From contig NZ_CP159833.1 in assembly GCF_047730175.1 (NCBI RefSeq), positions 2,542,001-2,606,000 on the forward strand: DNA of 64,000 bases, in the 5' to 3' direction. Position 1 is the stretch's first letter, and every line of letters starts with the position of its first letter. The position numbers and the translations under genes were made by a program. The notes under the pieces are model-generated. The model was not told where the DNA came from, ran no database searches, and saw only the letters and a list, made by a program, of their open reading frames with translations. The DNA is from Marifrigoribacter sp047730175 (lineage in GTDB: Bacteria > Bacteroidota > Bacteroidia > Flavobacteriales > Flavobacteriaceae). Shown here piece after piece: positions 32,022 to 41,591 of the stretch.

Positions 32022-33104
32022 TTAATTTTTATAAAATGGTAATTTTACAATCGTTGCAGGAATAGCATTTTTACGAATTTGAATATGAATTTGAGTTCCT
32101 ACTGATTTCATAATTGTAGGGACATAACCCATTCCAATACCTTTTCCTAGCGATGGAGACATGGTACCGCTGGTAACTTCTCCAATTTTTTTTCCAGTAC
32201 TGTCAACAATATCATAGCCTTGACGAGGAATTCCACGTTCATCTAATTCGAATGCAATAAGTCTACGGTCTGTACCTTGTTCTTTTTGCTTTAATAAATT
32301 ATCTGAGTTAGTAAACTCTTTTGTGAATTTTGTAATCCATCCTAATCCAGCTTCTAAAGGAGAAGTAGTATCATTAATATCGTTGCCATACAAGCAATAT
32401 CCCATCTCTAAACGAAGGGTATCACGAGCTGCAAGTCCGATAGGTTTTATTCCGAAGTCTTTACCCGCTTCAAAAACGCGCGTCCAAATTTGTTCAGCTT
32501 CACTGTTTTTGCAATAGATTTCGAATCCGCCACTTCCTGTATATCCTGTAGCGCTTATAATTACGTTTTCAATTCCAGCAAAATTATTTATTTCAAAAGT
32601 GTAAAAACTGATCGCAGATAAATCGGTAGAAGTTAAGGACTGCATTGCTTCGATTGCATTAGGTCCTTGAATTGCTAATAGAGAATAATCTTCAGAGAGA
32701 TTTTTTATTTCAGCATCCATCGTATTTTTATTGCTAATCCAATTCCAATCCTTTTCAATATTAGAAGCATTTACTACTAACAACCATTTTTCTTGATCTA
32801 AACAGTATACTATTAAATCATCTACAATTCCACCATCATCATTAGGAAAACAACTGTATTGAGCTTTTCCTTCCGTTAATTTTGAAGCATCATTACTTGT
32901 AACTTTCTGAATTAAAGCCAAAGCATTTGGACCTGTAATTAAAAATTCACCCATATGGGAAACATCGAAAACACCTACTGAATTACGGACAGTTTCGTGT
33001 TCAATATTTATTCCTTCATAAGAAACAGGCATGTTATAACCTGCAAAAGGAACCATTTTTGCGCCTAATGCTTCATGTATATGTGATAATGCTGTATTGT
33101 TCAT
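32022..33104 (-). CDS. gcvT: Glycine cleavage system aminomethyltransferase (T protein)
   Basis: A 360-residue folate-dependent aminomethyltransferase. N-terminal KMVPFAGYNMPVSYEG, VFDVSHMGEFLITGP, and C-terminal RDTLRLEMGYCLYGNDI are the GcvT blocks. It transfers the methylene from the H-protein arm to tetrahydrofolate, releasing ammonia. gcvH and gcvP are not in the window, so the system is split in this genome. No glycine riboswitch fits in the 147-bp gap upstream. Confidence 0.95.
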   Translation of the reverse strand: MNNTALSHIHEALGAKMVPFAGYNMPVSYEGINIEHETVRNSVGVFDVSHMGEFLITGPNALALIQKVTSNDASKLTEGKAQYSCFPNDDGGIVDDLIVYCLDQEKWLLVVNASNIEKDWNWISNKNTMDAEIKNLSEDYSLLAIQGPNAIEAMQSLTSTDLSAISFYTFEINNFAGIENVIISATGYTGSGGFEIYCKNSEAEQIWTRVFEAGKDFGIKPIGLAARDTLRLEMGYCLYGNDINDTTSPLEAGLGWITKFTKEFTNSDNLLKQKEQGTDRRLIAFELDERGIPRQGYDIVDSTGKKIGEVTSGTMSPSLGKGIGMGYVPTIMKSVGTQIHIQIRKNAIPATIVKLPFYKN

Positions 33105-33122
33105 TGTTTAATAATTTTGAGA

Positions 33123-33130
33123 CAAATGTA
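33123..33130 (-). promoter_or_regulatory. -7 box for the gcvT-glsA operon
   Basis: TACATTTG on the minus strand matches TAnnTTTG and lies 19 bp before the gcvT ATG. The -33 element is not clear. Confidence 0.4.
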
Positions 33131-33251
33131 TTACAATCTTTAAAAAGGTAACGAAGGAAATGTTTGATTGTTTTCAACAAGCACTGTAACTTGCATAATA
33201 ATGATTTGAACTATATAAAATCATTTTATATTTATTAAAACAAGGCACCAA

Positions 33252-34814
33252 ATGAAAATATTTTCAACGAAACAATTTTATGAGGCAGATGCCATTACTG
33301 TTAAAAATCAAGAGATTTCGCCTAACGATTTAATGGAAAGAGCAGGTGCTCAAATTTTTAATTGGTTGGATCGTCAAATGCAAGGAGCGCAAGTTCCCAT
33401 TCATATATTTTGCGGTATTGGAAATAATGGAGGTGATGGATTAGTGGTAGGGAGGCTATTAATAGAACATGGATATAATATTTTTGTATATGTTGCAAAC
33501 TTTACAGACAAACGGTCGAAAGAGTTTTTAACGAATTATGATCGAATTAAACATGTTAGCAAAAAGTGGCCAACACTAATGACTTCTGAATATGATTTTC
33601 CTAAAATTGATAAAGACGATATTATTATTGATGGGCTCTTCGGAATTGGATTAAATAGAACTCCAGATGGTTGGGTAAAATTATTGATACAATATTTAAA
33701 TAAAAGCAAAGCATTTACCTTATCGATTGACATTCCTAGTGGGTTGTATTCAGATAAAGCAACTGAAGATTTTGAAGCAGTTATAAGAGCCAATAATACG
33801 CTGTCGTTTCAAGCACCAAAACTATCTTTCTTTTTACCTGAAACAGCTCATTTTGTTCCTTATTTCGAAGTGTTAGATATCGGTTTAGATGCTGAATACC
33901 TGAATACTGCAAAACCTTTAGCTCAAGCTATGGGTAAATTTGAAGTACAACAATTATACAAGCCTAGAAGTAAGTTTACTCATAAAAATGATTACGGACA
34001 CGTATTAATGGTAGGAGGGAGTTATGGGAAAATAGGCGCAACCTTATTAGCTTCAAAAGCTGTTTTACGAATGGGCGCAGGGTTAGTGACTGGATACATT
34101 CCAAAGTGTGGGTATTCAATATTTCAAACAGCATTACCCGAAGCCATGGTTATTACAGATGTTGAAGAAGAATTTATTAGTGCTATTTCAACAGAGTTTG
34201 AACCAGATGTTATTGGAATTGGAACAGGTATGGGAACCAACCCTAAAACAATAGAAGGTTTAAAAGAGTTGTTTTCAAAAACAAAAACACCAATGGTAAT
34301 TGATGCGGATGCTATTAATTGTATAGCTCTCGATAAAAAAACATTAAAGTTAATACCAGAAAACTCTATCCTAACACCACATCCTGGAGAGTTAAAAAGA
34401 TTAATAGGTCCTTGGAAAAATGACTTTGATAAGATTGACAAGGTTAAAAAGTTCTCAAATAAACATAAAGTTATTGTTCTTATTAAAGGGGCTTTTTCAA
34501 TTACTATCAATGGTGATGAATTATTTATTAATACTTCTGGTAATCCAGGTATGGCTACTGCAGGGAGTGGAGATGTATTAACAGGAATGATTGCTGGATT
34601 GGTTTCACAAGGATATGAACCATTGTTTGCTACGCTTATGGCTGTTTATTTACATGGAAGTTCGGGGGATATTTATGCTCTTGAACATGGTTTTGAAGCA
34701 ATGTTAGCTTCAGATATTTTAGAAGGAATACCTAATGCTTACGTAGCATTATTATCTAAAGAACCTTCTGCTCAAGAAGATTCAGAAGAAGAAAATACAG
34801 AAAATAAAGCATAA
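33252..34814 (+). CDS. nnrDE: Bifunctional NAD(P)HX epimerase / ADP-dependent dehydratase
   Basis: This 520-residue repair enzyme fixes NADH/NADPH that has been hydrated. The N-terminal epimerase (YjeF_N, about 1-215) shows CGIGNNGGDGLVVGRLL and IDIPSGLYSD. The C-terminal dehydratase (about 230-500) shows VLMVGGSYGKIGATLLASKA, DADAINCIA, LTPHPGELKRL and the nucleotide motif GNPGMATAGSGDVLTGMIAG. A Glu-rich tail (EDSEEENTENKA) is an unusual extension. It is a single gene with its own terminator. Confidence 0.95.
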   Translation: MKIFSTKQFYEADAITVKNQEISPNDLMERAGAQIFNWLDRQMQGAQVPIHIFCGIGNNGGDGLVVGRLLIEHGYNIFVYVANFTDKRSKEFLTNYDRIKHVSKKWPTLMTSEYDFPKIDKDDIIIDGLFGIGLNRTPDGWVKLLIQYLNKSKAFTLSIDIPSGLYSDKATEDFEAVIRANNTLSFQAPKLSFFLPETAHFVPYFEVLDIGLDAEYLNTAKPLAQAMGKFEVQQLYKPRSKFTHKNDYGHVLMVGGSYGKIGATLLASKAVLRMGAGLVTGYIPKCGYSIFQTALPEAMVITDVEEEFISAISTEFEPDVIGIGTGMGTNPKTIEGLKELFSKTKTPMVIDADAINCIALDKKTLKLIPENSILTPHPGELKRLIGPWKNDFDKIDKVKKFSNKHKVIVLIKGAFSITINGDELFINTSGNPGMATAGSGDVLTGMIAGLVSQGYEPLFATLMAVYLHGSSGDIYALEHGFEAMLASDILEGIPNAYVALLSKEPSAQEDSEEENTENKA

Positions 34815-34844
34815 AAAAAGCTCCAATTAAGGAGCTTTTTTTTA
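34814..34844 (+). terminator. Terminator after the NAD(P)HX repair gene
   Basis: AAAAAAGCTCC pairs with GGAGCTTTTTT around AATTAA, with a T tract. It may also serve the convergent TlpA-like gene. Confidence 0.85.
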
Positions 34845-34857
34845 ATACTTTTTGTTA

Positions 34858-36225
34858 TTAAATTAAATCATTTAATAAATCTCTTAGTTTTGGATCTGAT
34901 GGGCGAGGTGCATCTGCGGAAACTATATTTCCTTCAGGATCAATTAAAATAAATCTAGGAATTCCTAAGATATTATATTCAACAGGAAAACTTGATTTCC
35001 AATCCTTATCTGCCATAAGTTGAATACCACCTAGTTCTTTTGTTGTAACCATAGATTTCCATTTACCATGATCTTTGGCTGCATCTATTGAAAGGCTAAC
35101 AAATTCTATGTTTTTGCCATGATAATCTGCTTCAACTTCTTTTAATGAAGGGATTTCACGAATACAAGGACCACACCATGTTGCCCAAACGTCCACATAC
35201 ACATATTTTCCAGCTAAATCATTAAGGCTTGTTTTTCCACCTTTATGATTTTCATAATCAAATGTTGGAGAAGCTTTACCAGGAGTTAATTTTTGTAAAA
35301 TAGTATATTGTTCTGTTATTCCTTCTAAATCTTCTTGATTAGGACTTGTACTTTTATAAATTGAGAACGCTTCTTCTAAATGTTTATCTGGAGCTAAACC
35401 ATATTTTAAAAATTGAGTTAATAAACTATTTTTTGCATAGCCATTTGGTAAATTTTTATTGACAACATTTAAATAAGTCAATGTTTTACTAAGTGAATCG
35501 TTTTCTAAAAGAGCATCATTCACTAATCTTGAAAAATGAGTTCCAACTAGGTCTTGGTATCCATTTGAATTTCTAAAAGCGATTGTATCGTTATATGTAA
35601 TGTCTTTTAATTCTTTATATAAATTCTCTGAAGCTTTAAAATCAGGGGTTTTTGTGAAATATTGATGGTATTCTTGGAAGTTTTCTAATAAGCTAGCAAG
35701 CTCATATTTTAGTTCTTGTTTCTCTAATGAATTAAAGGTTTCATTAACGATTTTATTTTCAGCAAGTAATCCTTCTAGCTGAGAATTGTAGTTTTTTAAT
35801 TCTGAAACAAAAGTAGATTCATCATTAGCAAACAATTCTGGATAATCAATACTTGTTTCATTATTAAGGTATTTTGCAGCTAAGTAATTATTTTCAGAAG
35901 CTAATTCACCTTCATATTTAATAGTTTCATCAAATTCTTTTGCATTTACAAAAGCAGACAATGTTGTGCCTTGTTCTAAATAGATGCCAGTTCTTTCCCT
36001 GCCTACAAAAAATTGATAATATCCATCTTTACTAATACTCAAGGTGTCTGAAAAAGTTCCTGTTTCAGAAATAGGTATTTTCTTTTCAAAACCATTTCCT
36101 CTAATCATAGCATTTTCAGCTTCATTATTTTCAATAGATCCATTTAAGATAACATAGGTTATTTTTTCTTCTTCATTACAAGCGATAAATGCAAGTATAA
36201 TGGTAAGTAAGAGTAGTTTTTTCAT
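34858..36225 (-). CDS. TlpA-like thioredoxin-domain lipoprotein
   Basis: This 455-residue lipoprotein (lipobox ILAFIAC, Cys16) starts with a DUF4369-like domain (about 20-120: LNGSIENNEAENAMIRG, IPISETGTFSDTL), then a helical middle, then a C-terminal TlpA/ResA-like thioredoxin domain with DVWATWCGPCIREIPSL (WCGPC) and ILGIPRFILIDPEG. It probably reduces disulfides of periplasmic or outer-membrane proteins, as in cytochrome c maturation. It stands alone, divergent from hutH. Confidence 0.85.
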   Translation of the reverse strand: MKKLLLLTIILAFIACNEEEKITYVILNGSIENNEAENAMIRGNGFEKKIPISETGTFSDTLSISKDGYYQFFVGRERTGIYLEQGTTLSAFVNAKEFDETIKYEGELASENNYLAAKYLNNETSIDYPELFANDESTFVSELKNYNSQLEGLLAENKIVNETFNSLEKQELKYELASLLENFQEYHQYFTKTPDFKASENLYKELKDITYNDTIAFRNSNGYQDLVGTHFSRLVNDALLENDSLSKTLTYLNVVNKNLPNGYAKNSLLTQFLKYGLAPDKHLEEAFSIYKSTSPNQEDLEGITEQYTILQKLTPGKASPTFDYENHKGGKTSLNDLAGKYVYVDVWATWCGPCIREIPSLKEVEADYHGKNIEFVSLSIDAAKDHGKWKSMVTTKELGGIQLMADKDWKSSFPVEYNILGIPRFILIDPEGNIVSADAPRPSDPKLRDLLNDLI

Positions 36226-36309
36226 GAAAATATTTCTTTATTTTTTTGCTAAAATACATATTTATTGATGAGTTGTCGAAAATTATCAAAAACCTTAACA
36301 AGAAATTGG

Positions 36310-36317
36310 TATTTTTG
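36310..36317 (+). promoter_or_regulatory. -7 box for hutH
   Basis: TATTTTTG fits TAnnTTTG and lies 28 bp before the ATG at 36346. No clear TTG box. Confidence 0.45.
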
Positions 36318-36345
36318 CTTCGAAAATTTATCCTTACTCTAACCT

Positions 36346-37848
36346 ATGAAGCATTATATTAATTCTGAAATATTAAGTATTTCGACGATTAAAGATATAA
36401 TCGAAACTCAAAAATCTATTGAATTATCTGAGGAAGCAATCTCCAAGATTGAAAAATCTAAAGCATATTTAGATTCAAAAATTGAAAATAATTCAACTCC
36501 TATCTATGGAATAAACACAGGTTTTGGTTCTTTATTTGATGTTGAAATCTCTTCAGAAAATTTATCTCAATTACAGGAAAATTTAGTAATGTCTCATGCA
36601 TGCGGTACAGGTGATTTGGTTCCGAAGGAGATTATTAAATTAATGTTATTGCTTAAAATACAATCGTTAAGTTACGGGTATAGTGGTGTTCAATTGCAAA
36701 CGGTACAACGTTTAATTGATTTTTATAACCTTGATATTTTACCTGTAATTTATGCACAAGGAAGTCTAGGAGCTTCAGGAGATTTAGCACCTTTAGCCCA
36801 TTTGGCATTGCCTCTTTTAGGGAAAGGGAAAGTATATTATGATAATGAGACCATAGATGCTGAAGATTTATTAAAACAAAAGGAATGGACCCCAATTATA
36901 CTAGAAGCAAAGGAAGGTTTGGCCTTACTAAATGGAACTCAATTTATGAGTGCTTATGGTGTTTATTGTTTACTTAAAAGCTTTAAGTTGTCTTATTTTG
37001 CTGATTTAATTGGAGCTATTTCATTAGATGCATTCAATTGTAATATGAGTCCTTTTAATCCATTAGTACATTTTGTGAGACCACATAATGGGCAAATTAA
37101 AACAGCGGAGCAAGTACTAAATTTTCTAGAAGGAAGTGAGATTGGTCAATCTAAAACAAAACAGGTTCAAGATCCATACTCTTTTAGATGTATCCCTCAA
37201 GTACATGGAGCTACAAAAGATACTATAGACTTTGTAAATAAAACGGTTAAAACTGAAATCAATTCAGTTACTGATAATCCAAATATTTTTGTTGATTCAG
37301 ATGAAATAATTTCAGGAGGAAATTTTCATGGGCAACCTTTAGCTTTGGCATTAGATTATTTAGGAATTGCTATGTGTGAATTGGGTAGTATTTCAGAAAG
37401 AAGAACCTATCAATTAATTTCAGGACAAAGAGAATTACCGAATTTTCTTGTTAAAAACCCAGGATTAAACAGTGGTTTTATGATTCCACAATATACTGCG
37501 GCAAGTATTGTAAGTCAAAATAAACAATTTGCAACACCAGCCTCAGTAGATTCAATTGTATCCTCTAATGGACAAGAAGATCATGTGAGTATGGGAGCAA
37601 ATTCGGCTACAAAATGCTTAAAGATTGTTGAAAATATTGAGCGAATATTAGCAATAGAACTTATGAATGCTTCACAAGCGTTGGTGTTTAGAGATGCTAA
37701 GTCGTCAGACTTTATTGAGCAATTTTTAACTTCATTTAGAGAAGTGGTTCCGTTTGTAGAAAACGATAGGTTACTTGCGACAGATATTCATAACAGTATA
37801 TTATTCCTTAAAAATATGGGAATTGATAATGATGTAGTTTTTAATTAA
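36346..37848 (+). CDS. hutH: Histidine ammonia-lyase
   Basis: It deaminates histidine to urocanate. The MIO prosthetic group comes from the Ala-Ser-Gly in GSLGASGDLAPLAHLALP. The selectivity position reads LVMSHACGTG (Ser-His), the histidine-type pair rather than the His-Leu of tyrosine lyases. Other family blocks are YGINTGFGSLFD and QDPYSFRCIPQVHGA. The 500-residue length is standard. No hutU, hutI or hutG lies in the window, so it is a stray hut gene. Its last 8 bp overlap the convergent STAS-like gene. Confidence 0.9.
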   Translation: MKHYINSEILSISTIKDIIETQKSIELSEEAISKIEKSKAYLDSKIENNSTPIYGINTGFGSLFDVEISSENLSQLQENLVMSHACGTGDLVPKEIIKLMLLLKIQSLSYGYSGVQLQTVQRLIDFYNLDILPVIYAQGSLGASGDLAPLAHLALPLLGKGKVYYDNETIDAEDLLKQKEWTPIILEAKEGLALLNGTQFMSAYGVYCLLKSFKLSYFADLIGAISLDAFNCNMSPFNPLVHFVRPHNGQIKTAEQVLNFLEGSEIGQSKTKQVQDPYSFRCIPQVHGATKDTIDFVNKTVKTEINSVTDNPNIFVDSDEIISGGNFHGQPLALALDYLGIAMCELGSISERRTYQLISGQRELPNFLVKNPGLNSGFMIPQYTAASIVSQNKQFATPASVDSIVSSNGQEDHVSMGANSATKCLKIVENIERILAIELMNASQALVFRDAKSSDFIEQFLTSFREVVPFVENDRLLATDIHNSILFLKNMGIDNDVVFN

Positions 37849-38230
37849 GTTCTAGTTTCTTATTATATACTATTTCACTCACCCATTGGATGGCATCATT
37901 TAATTCTACGAAATGTTTAAAGGGCTTCTTTAAAAACATTTTTTCGAGCTGTACATTGGTTAAGTTTATTTTTTTATCTGAAACCACAGAAAAGGCAACT
38001 AGATGTTTAATTTTAGAAGTTTCAAAATAAATTCTAGGATCCACAGAGTAGGAATTCTTACGATGTGTTATATAGCCAAAATTCCTATTTTTAAAATACT
38101 TTTTAGAAATATCAACTAAGTGGGTATTGTATTCTGGCTTAACGGTTATACCTTCTTTCATTATTGCAATAACAAAAGTATCATATACTTCTATTATCCC
38201 AAAATGATATGAAAGTGAGGTATTAAGCAT
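37841..38230 (-). CDS. STAS/SpoIIAA-like protein of a flavobacterial family
   Basis: This 129-residue protein gives an alternating pattern: SYHFGIIEVYDTFVIAIMKE, KKYFKNRNFGYITHRKNSYS, VDPRIYF, HLVAFSVVSDKKINL, FLKKPFKHFVELNDAIQWVS. The last part fits the C-terminal helix of the SpoIIAA-like (CRAL-TRIO-type) fold. It shares this layout with the frameshifted gene at 21907-22286, so the genome has a small paralogous family. No catalytic motif is seen and the function is unknown. It ends inside the hutH 3' end (8 bp overlap). Confidence 0.65.
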   Translation of the reverse strand: MLNTSLSYHFGIIEVYDTFVIAIMKEGITVKPEYNTHLVDISKKYFKNRNFGYITHRKNSYSVDPRIYFETSKIKHLVAFSVVSDKKINLTNVQLEKMFLKKPFKHFVELNDAIQWVSEIVYNKKLELN

Positions 38231-38283
38231 TATTACTATTTTTTTAACTTAGTTAAGTTACGATAAAAATAAATAGCAATATA

Positions 38284-38610
38284 TTATTGTGTACAATTTA
38301 CACAAGTAATCGATTGTGGACGTAATAAAATTCGACCTAAAGGGATAGGTTTTTTACACTTAATACAAATGCCAAAATCATTGTCATTTATGTTACTTAA
38401 AGCAATTTTTAAATTGTTTAATTTTAATTCTGCATTAGTTAGAGCTAACTGATTTACGGACTTATTATTAATAGCATCCATTCTAGAAACTCTACCTATT
38501 GCGTTTTCTGGGGCAATGGGTTTGGTGAGTTCTCGGTATTTATTTACTAAAATAGAAGTCTTTTCAATTTCTTCTTTTAGTCGTTGCTTTATTTGTTCTT
38601 TTTGTTTCAT
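38284..38610 (-). CDS. TraR/DksA-type C4 zinc-finger protein
   Basis: This 108-residue protein has an N-terminal coiled coil (KQKEQIKQRLKEEIEKTSIL) and a C-terminal zinc finger, CIKCKKPIPLGRILLRPQS followed by CVNC. DksA family members enter the RNA polymerase secondary channel in the stringent response. The coiled-coil tip lacks the usual DxxDxA acid pair, so canonical DksA activity is uncertain. It is preceded exactly at its ATG by the repeated leader element (copy 1). Confidence 0.8.
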   Translation of the reverse strand: MKQKEQIKQRLKEEIEKTSILVNKYRELTKPIAPENAIGRVSRMDAINNKSVNQLALTNAELKLNNLKIALSNINDNDFGICIKCKKPIPLGRILLRPQSITCVNCTQ

Positions 38611-38714
38611 GTGTCTATATTAATAGTAATGGTCACATGCTGTCTACCTGCGGCAGGCAGGTTCGCTATTAGTCATTTCGTTTAGTGATAAACTTCATAC
38701 TAAGCTCGTTTCAT
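38611..38714 (-). repeat. Repeated leader element, copy 1 (upstream of the DksA-like gene)
   Basis: On the minus strand it starts ATGAAACGAGCTTA, contains AACGAAATGACTAATAGCGAA, is then interrupted by a nested palindrome (CCTGCCTGCCGCAGGTAGA), continues CAGCATGTGACC and ends TAATATAGACAC right before the ATG of the DksA-like gene. Copies 2 and 3 are at 46228-46315 and 47707-47820. The alignment was made by eye. Confidence 0.6.
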
Positions 38715-38717
38715 AAA

Positions 38718-38761
38718 AAAAAGTAGCACAATACTGTTTAACAATAAAGGTGCTACTTTTT
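38718..38761 (-). terminator. Terminator after clpC
   Basis: AAAAAGTAGCAC and GTGCTACTTTTT form a perfect 12-bp stem with a loop of about 20 nt; on the minus strand a T run follows, so it ends clpC transcription. Confidence 0.75.
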
Positions 38762-38780
38762 ATTTAATTATAAAAGCTTA

Positions 38781-41333
38781 TTACGATTCAGTCTTCTTTT
38801 TCTGTTTTTTTATTTTAATCGTTAATTCATTAGTTTTCTTATCTAAATCCATAGAAATACTATCTCCTTCCTTTAGGTTTGAATTAATAATTTCTTCAGC
38901 TAAAGCATCTTCTATATATTTTTGAATTGCTCTTTTTAAAGGTCTTGCACCATATTCTTTATCAAATCCTTTATTAGCGATATAATCTTTTGCGGTCTTA
39001 GTTAATGATAGTTTATAGCCAAGCTCTTCAACTCTCTTAAATAGTTTAGCTAATTCAATATCAATAATTTTATGAATATCTTCTCTTTCAAGAGGATTGA
39101 ACACCATTACATCATCGATTCGATTTAAAAATTCAGGAGCAAAAGTTTTTTTCAATGCATTTTCAATAACATTTTTAGTATTAGAGGTAGCTTGATCCTT
39201 TTTTGCTGAAGTTCCAAAACCGACACCTTGTCCGAAATCTTTTATTTGTCTGGCACCAATATTAGAAGTCATTATGATAATGGTATTTCTAAAATCGATT
39301 TTGCGTCCTAAACTATCAGTAAGATATCCATCATCAAGTACTTGAAGCAACATATTAAATACATCTGGATGTGCTTTTTCAATTTCATCAAGTAATACTA
39401 CTGCGTAAGGTTTTCTTCTAATTTTTTCGGTAAGTTGTCCACCTTCTTCATATCCTACATAACCTGGAGGCGCACCCACTAATCTTGAGATTGCGAATTT
39501 CTCCATGTACTCACTCATATCAATACGTATTAACGTGTTTTCATTGTCGAATAATTCTTGCGCTAATACTTTTGCTAATTGTGTTTTACCAACCCCTGTT
39601 TGACCTAAAAATATAAATGACCCGATTGGTTTGTCAGGGTCTTTTAAGCCAGCACGATTACGTTGAATAGCTTTTACAACCTTAGCAACTGCTTCATCTT
39701 GACCAATTACTTTACCTTTAATACGTTCTGGTAATGCGGCTAACTTGTTACTTTCAGTTTGGGCAATTCTATTTACAGGAATTCCGGTCATCATAGAAAC
39801 AACTTCAGCAACATCTTCTTCAGAAACAATTTCTCTATGTAGTTTTGAATCTTTTTCCCAAAGTTCTTGTTCAATACTTAATTCTTTTTCGAGGTTTTTT
39901 TCGTCATCTCGAAGTTTAGCAGCTTCTTCATATTTCTGTTTTTTTACTACAGAATTTTTTAACTCTTTTACCTGTTCTAATTTTTCTTCAATTTCAAGAA
40001 TTTTTTCAGGAACATTTATATTGGTGATATGTACACGTGAACCGGCTTCATCTAATGCATCAATTGCTTTATCTGGGAGGAAACGTTCCGTCATATAGCG
40101 GTTGGTTAACTTAACACAAGCTTCTATTGCATCATCAGTATATTCCACATTGTGATGGGACTCATATTTATCTTTAATATTCTGTAATATTTCGATAGTT
40201 TCAACAACACTTGTGGGTTCTATAATAACTTTTTGAAAACGACGTTCTAATGCGCCATCTTTTTCAATGTATTGTCTGTATTCATCTAATGTAGTAGCAC
40301 CGATACATTGTATTTCACCTCTCGCTAAAGCAGGTTTAAACATGTTGGAAGCATCTAATGATCCAGTTGCTCCACCGGCTCCAACAATGGTATGAATTTC
40401 ATCTATAAATAAAATGATATCATCATTTTTTTCAAGCTCATTCATTACGGCTTTCATACGTTCTTCAAACTGTCCTCTGTATTTTGTTCCAGCTACTAAA
40501 CTTGCTAAATCTAGAGTGACAACTCTTTTGTCATATAAAATACGTGACACTTTACGTTGAGTGATTCGCAATGCTAATCCTTCAGCAATAGCAGATTTAC
40601 CAACACCAGGTTCACCGATAAGTAGTGGATTGTTCTTTTTTCTTCTACTTAATATTTGAGAAACTCGCTGTATTTCAGCTTCACGACCAACTACAGGGTC
40701 TAATTTTCCATCTTCAGCAAAAGAAGTAAGATCTCTACCAAAATTATCTAACACAGGAGTTTTGGATTTTTTATTTGTTTTTTTACCTCCACTAGTAAAT
40801 AAATTTTCTTTATCACCTTCGCCAATATTTGAATCATCCTCATTTGGAAAAGATTCAGAGGTAGGGCTATCTATATAATCTTCATCGTTTGAAATCATAA
40901 TTTTAAATTGATCTTTTACGCCATCATAATCCACATTAATTTTATTTAATAGCTTCGTTGTGGGGTCATTTTCGTTTCTTAAAATACACAATAATAAATG
41001 TGCAGTATTAATCGAAGAACTTTGAAATAATTTTGCCTCTAAAAAAGTAGTTTTTAAAGCTCTTTCTGCCTGACGGGTTAAATGTAAATTCTTTTTTTCG
41101 TTGGGTGTTACATCTGCACTTGGATTGGCAGGGCTTAATATTTCAACCTTCCTTCTTAAGTGATTAAGGTCTATATCTAATGCATTTAAAATGGAAACGG
41201 CTTTACCATTACCATCGCGAAGTAAACCAAGCATTAAGTGTTCTGTGCCAATAAAATCATGGCCTAAACGAAGTGCTTCCTCTTTGCTATATGCTATTAC
41301 ATCTTTTACTCTTGGTGAAAAGTTATCGTCCAT
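38781..41333 (-). CDS. clpC: ATP-dependent Clp protease ATP-binding subunit ClpC
   Basis: An 850-residue Hsp100 unfoldase of ClpC type. It has the double Clp_N domain (FSPRVKDVIAYSKEEA, HDFIGTEHLMLGLLRDG), AAA1 with GEPGVGKSAIAEG, a UVR-type middle region (KQKYEEAAKLRDDEKNLEKE), AAA2 with GQTGVGKTQLAKV, and a C-terminal D2 domain. The IGA/IGF loop contacts ClpP. It unfolds damaged or regulated proteins for ClpP. No ctsR or mcsB lies beside it. Confidence 0.95.
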   Translation of the reverse strand: MDDNFSPRVKDVIAYSKEEALRLGHDFIGTEHLMLGLLRDGNGKAVSILNALDIDLNHLRRKVEILSPANPSADVTPNEKKNLHLTRQAERALKTTFLEAKLFQSSSINTAHLLLCILRNENDPTTKLLNKINVDYDGVKDQFKIMISNDEDYIDSPTSESFPNEDDSNIGEGDKENLFTSGGKKTNKKSKTPVLDNFGRDLTSFAEDGKLDPVVGREAEIQRVSQILSRRKKNNPLLIGEPGVGKSAIAEGLALRITQRKVSRILYDKRVVTLDLASLVAGTKYRGQFEERMKAVMNELEKNDDIILFIDEIHTIVGAGGATGSLDASNMFKPALARGEIQCIGATTLDEYRQYIEKDGALERRFQKVIIEPTSVVETIEILQNIKDKYESHHNVEYTDDAIEACVKLTNRYMTERFLPDKAIDALDEAGSRVHITNINVPEKILEIEEKLEQVKELKNSVVKKQKYEEAAKLRDDEKNLEKELSIEQELWEKDSKLHREIVSEEDVAEVVSMMTGIPVNRIAQTESNKLAALPERIKGKVIGQDEAVAKVVKAIQRNRAGLKDPDKPIGSFIFLGQTGVGKTQLAKVLAQELFDNENTLIRIDMSEYMEKFAISRLVGAPPGYVGYEEGGQLTEKIRRKPYAVVLLDEIEKAHPDVFNMLLQVLDDGYLTDSLGRKIDFRNTIIIMTSNIGARQIKDFGQGVGFGTSAKKDQATSNTKNVIENALKKTFAPEFLNRIDDVMVFNPLEREDIHKIIDIELAKLFKRVEELGYKLSLTKTAKDYIANKGFDKEYGARPLKRAIQKYIEDALAEEIINSNLKEGDSISMDLDKKTNELTIKIKKQKKKTES

Positions 41334-41591
41334 ATTTTAATTTTCCTTTTTGTCTAAAAATAGTATAATAAATCTAATATGACAAAAATCATTCCTATTT
41401 CATTTATTATAGTAGTAAAATGACAAAATTACTTACTATTATCAAAATATAAACCCTGATAGTTATTAACGATTTTACACCTATTTTTTGTTAATAAAAA
41501 AGTGAATTTATAAATATGAAAAGTAGCTGAAAACATTCAAAAAATGTATCTTGCTTTTTTAGAAATTTAATCAAAATTAAAGAAAAAATAT

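Noticed and set aside
33105..33251. Glycine riboswitch upstream of gcvT
   Set aside because: The gap is short, AT-rich and lacks the conserved paired GGA-type aptamer blocks.
34124..34510. Minus-strand frame of 128 codons
   Set aside because: Antisense to the dehydratase domain of the NAD(P)HX repair gene, whose motifs are intact.
36346..37848. Tyrosine ammonia-lyase of a flexirubin pathway
   Set aside because: The selectivity pair is Ser-His (LVMSHACG), typical of histidine lyases, and no flexirubin genes are nearby.
39745..40098. Plus-strand Ser/Phe-rich frame of 117 codons
   Set aside because: Antisense shadow of clpC.
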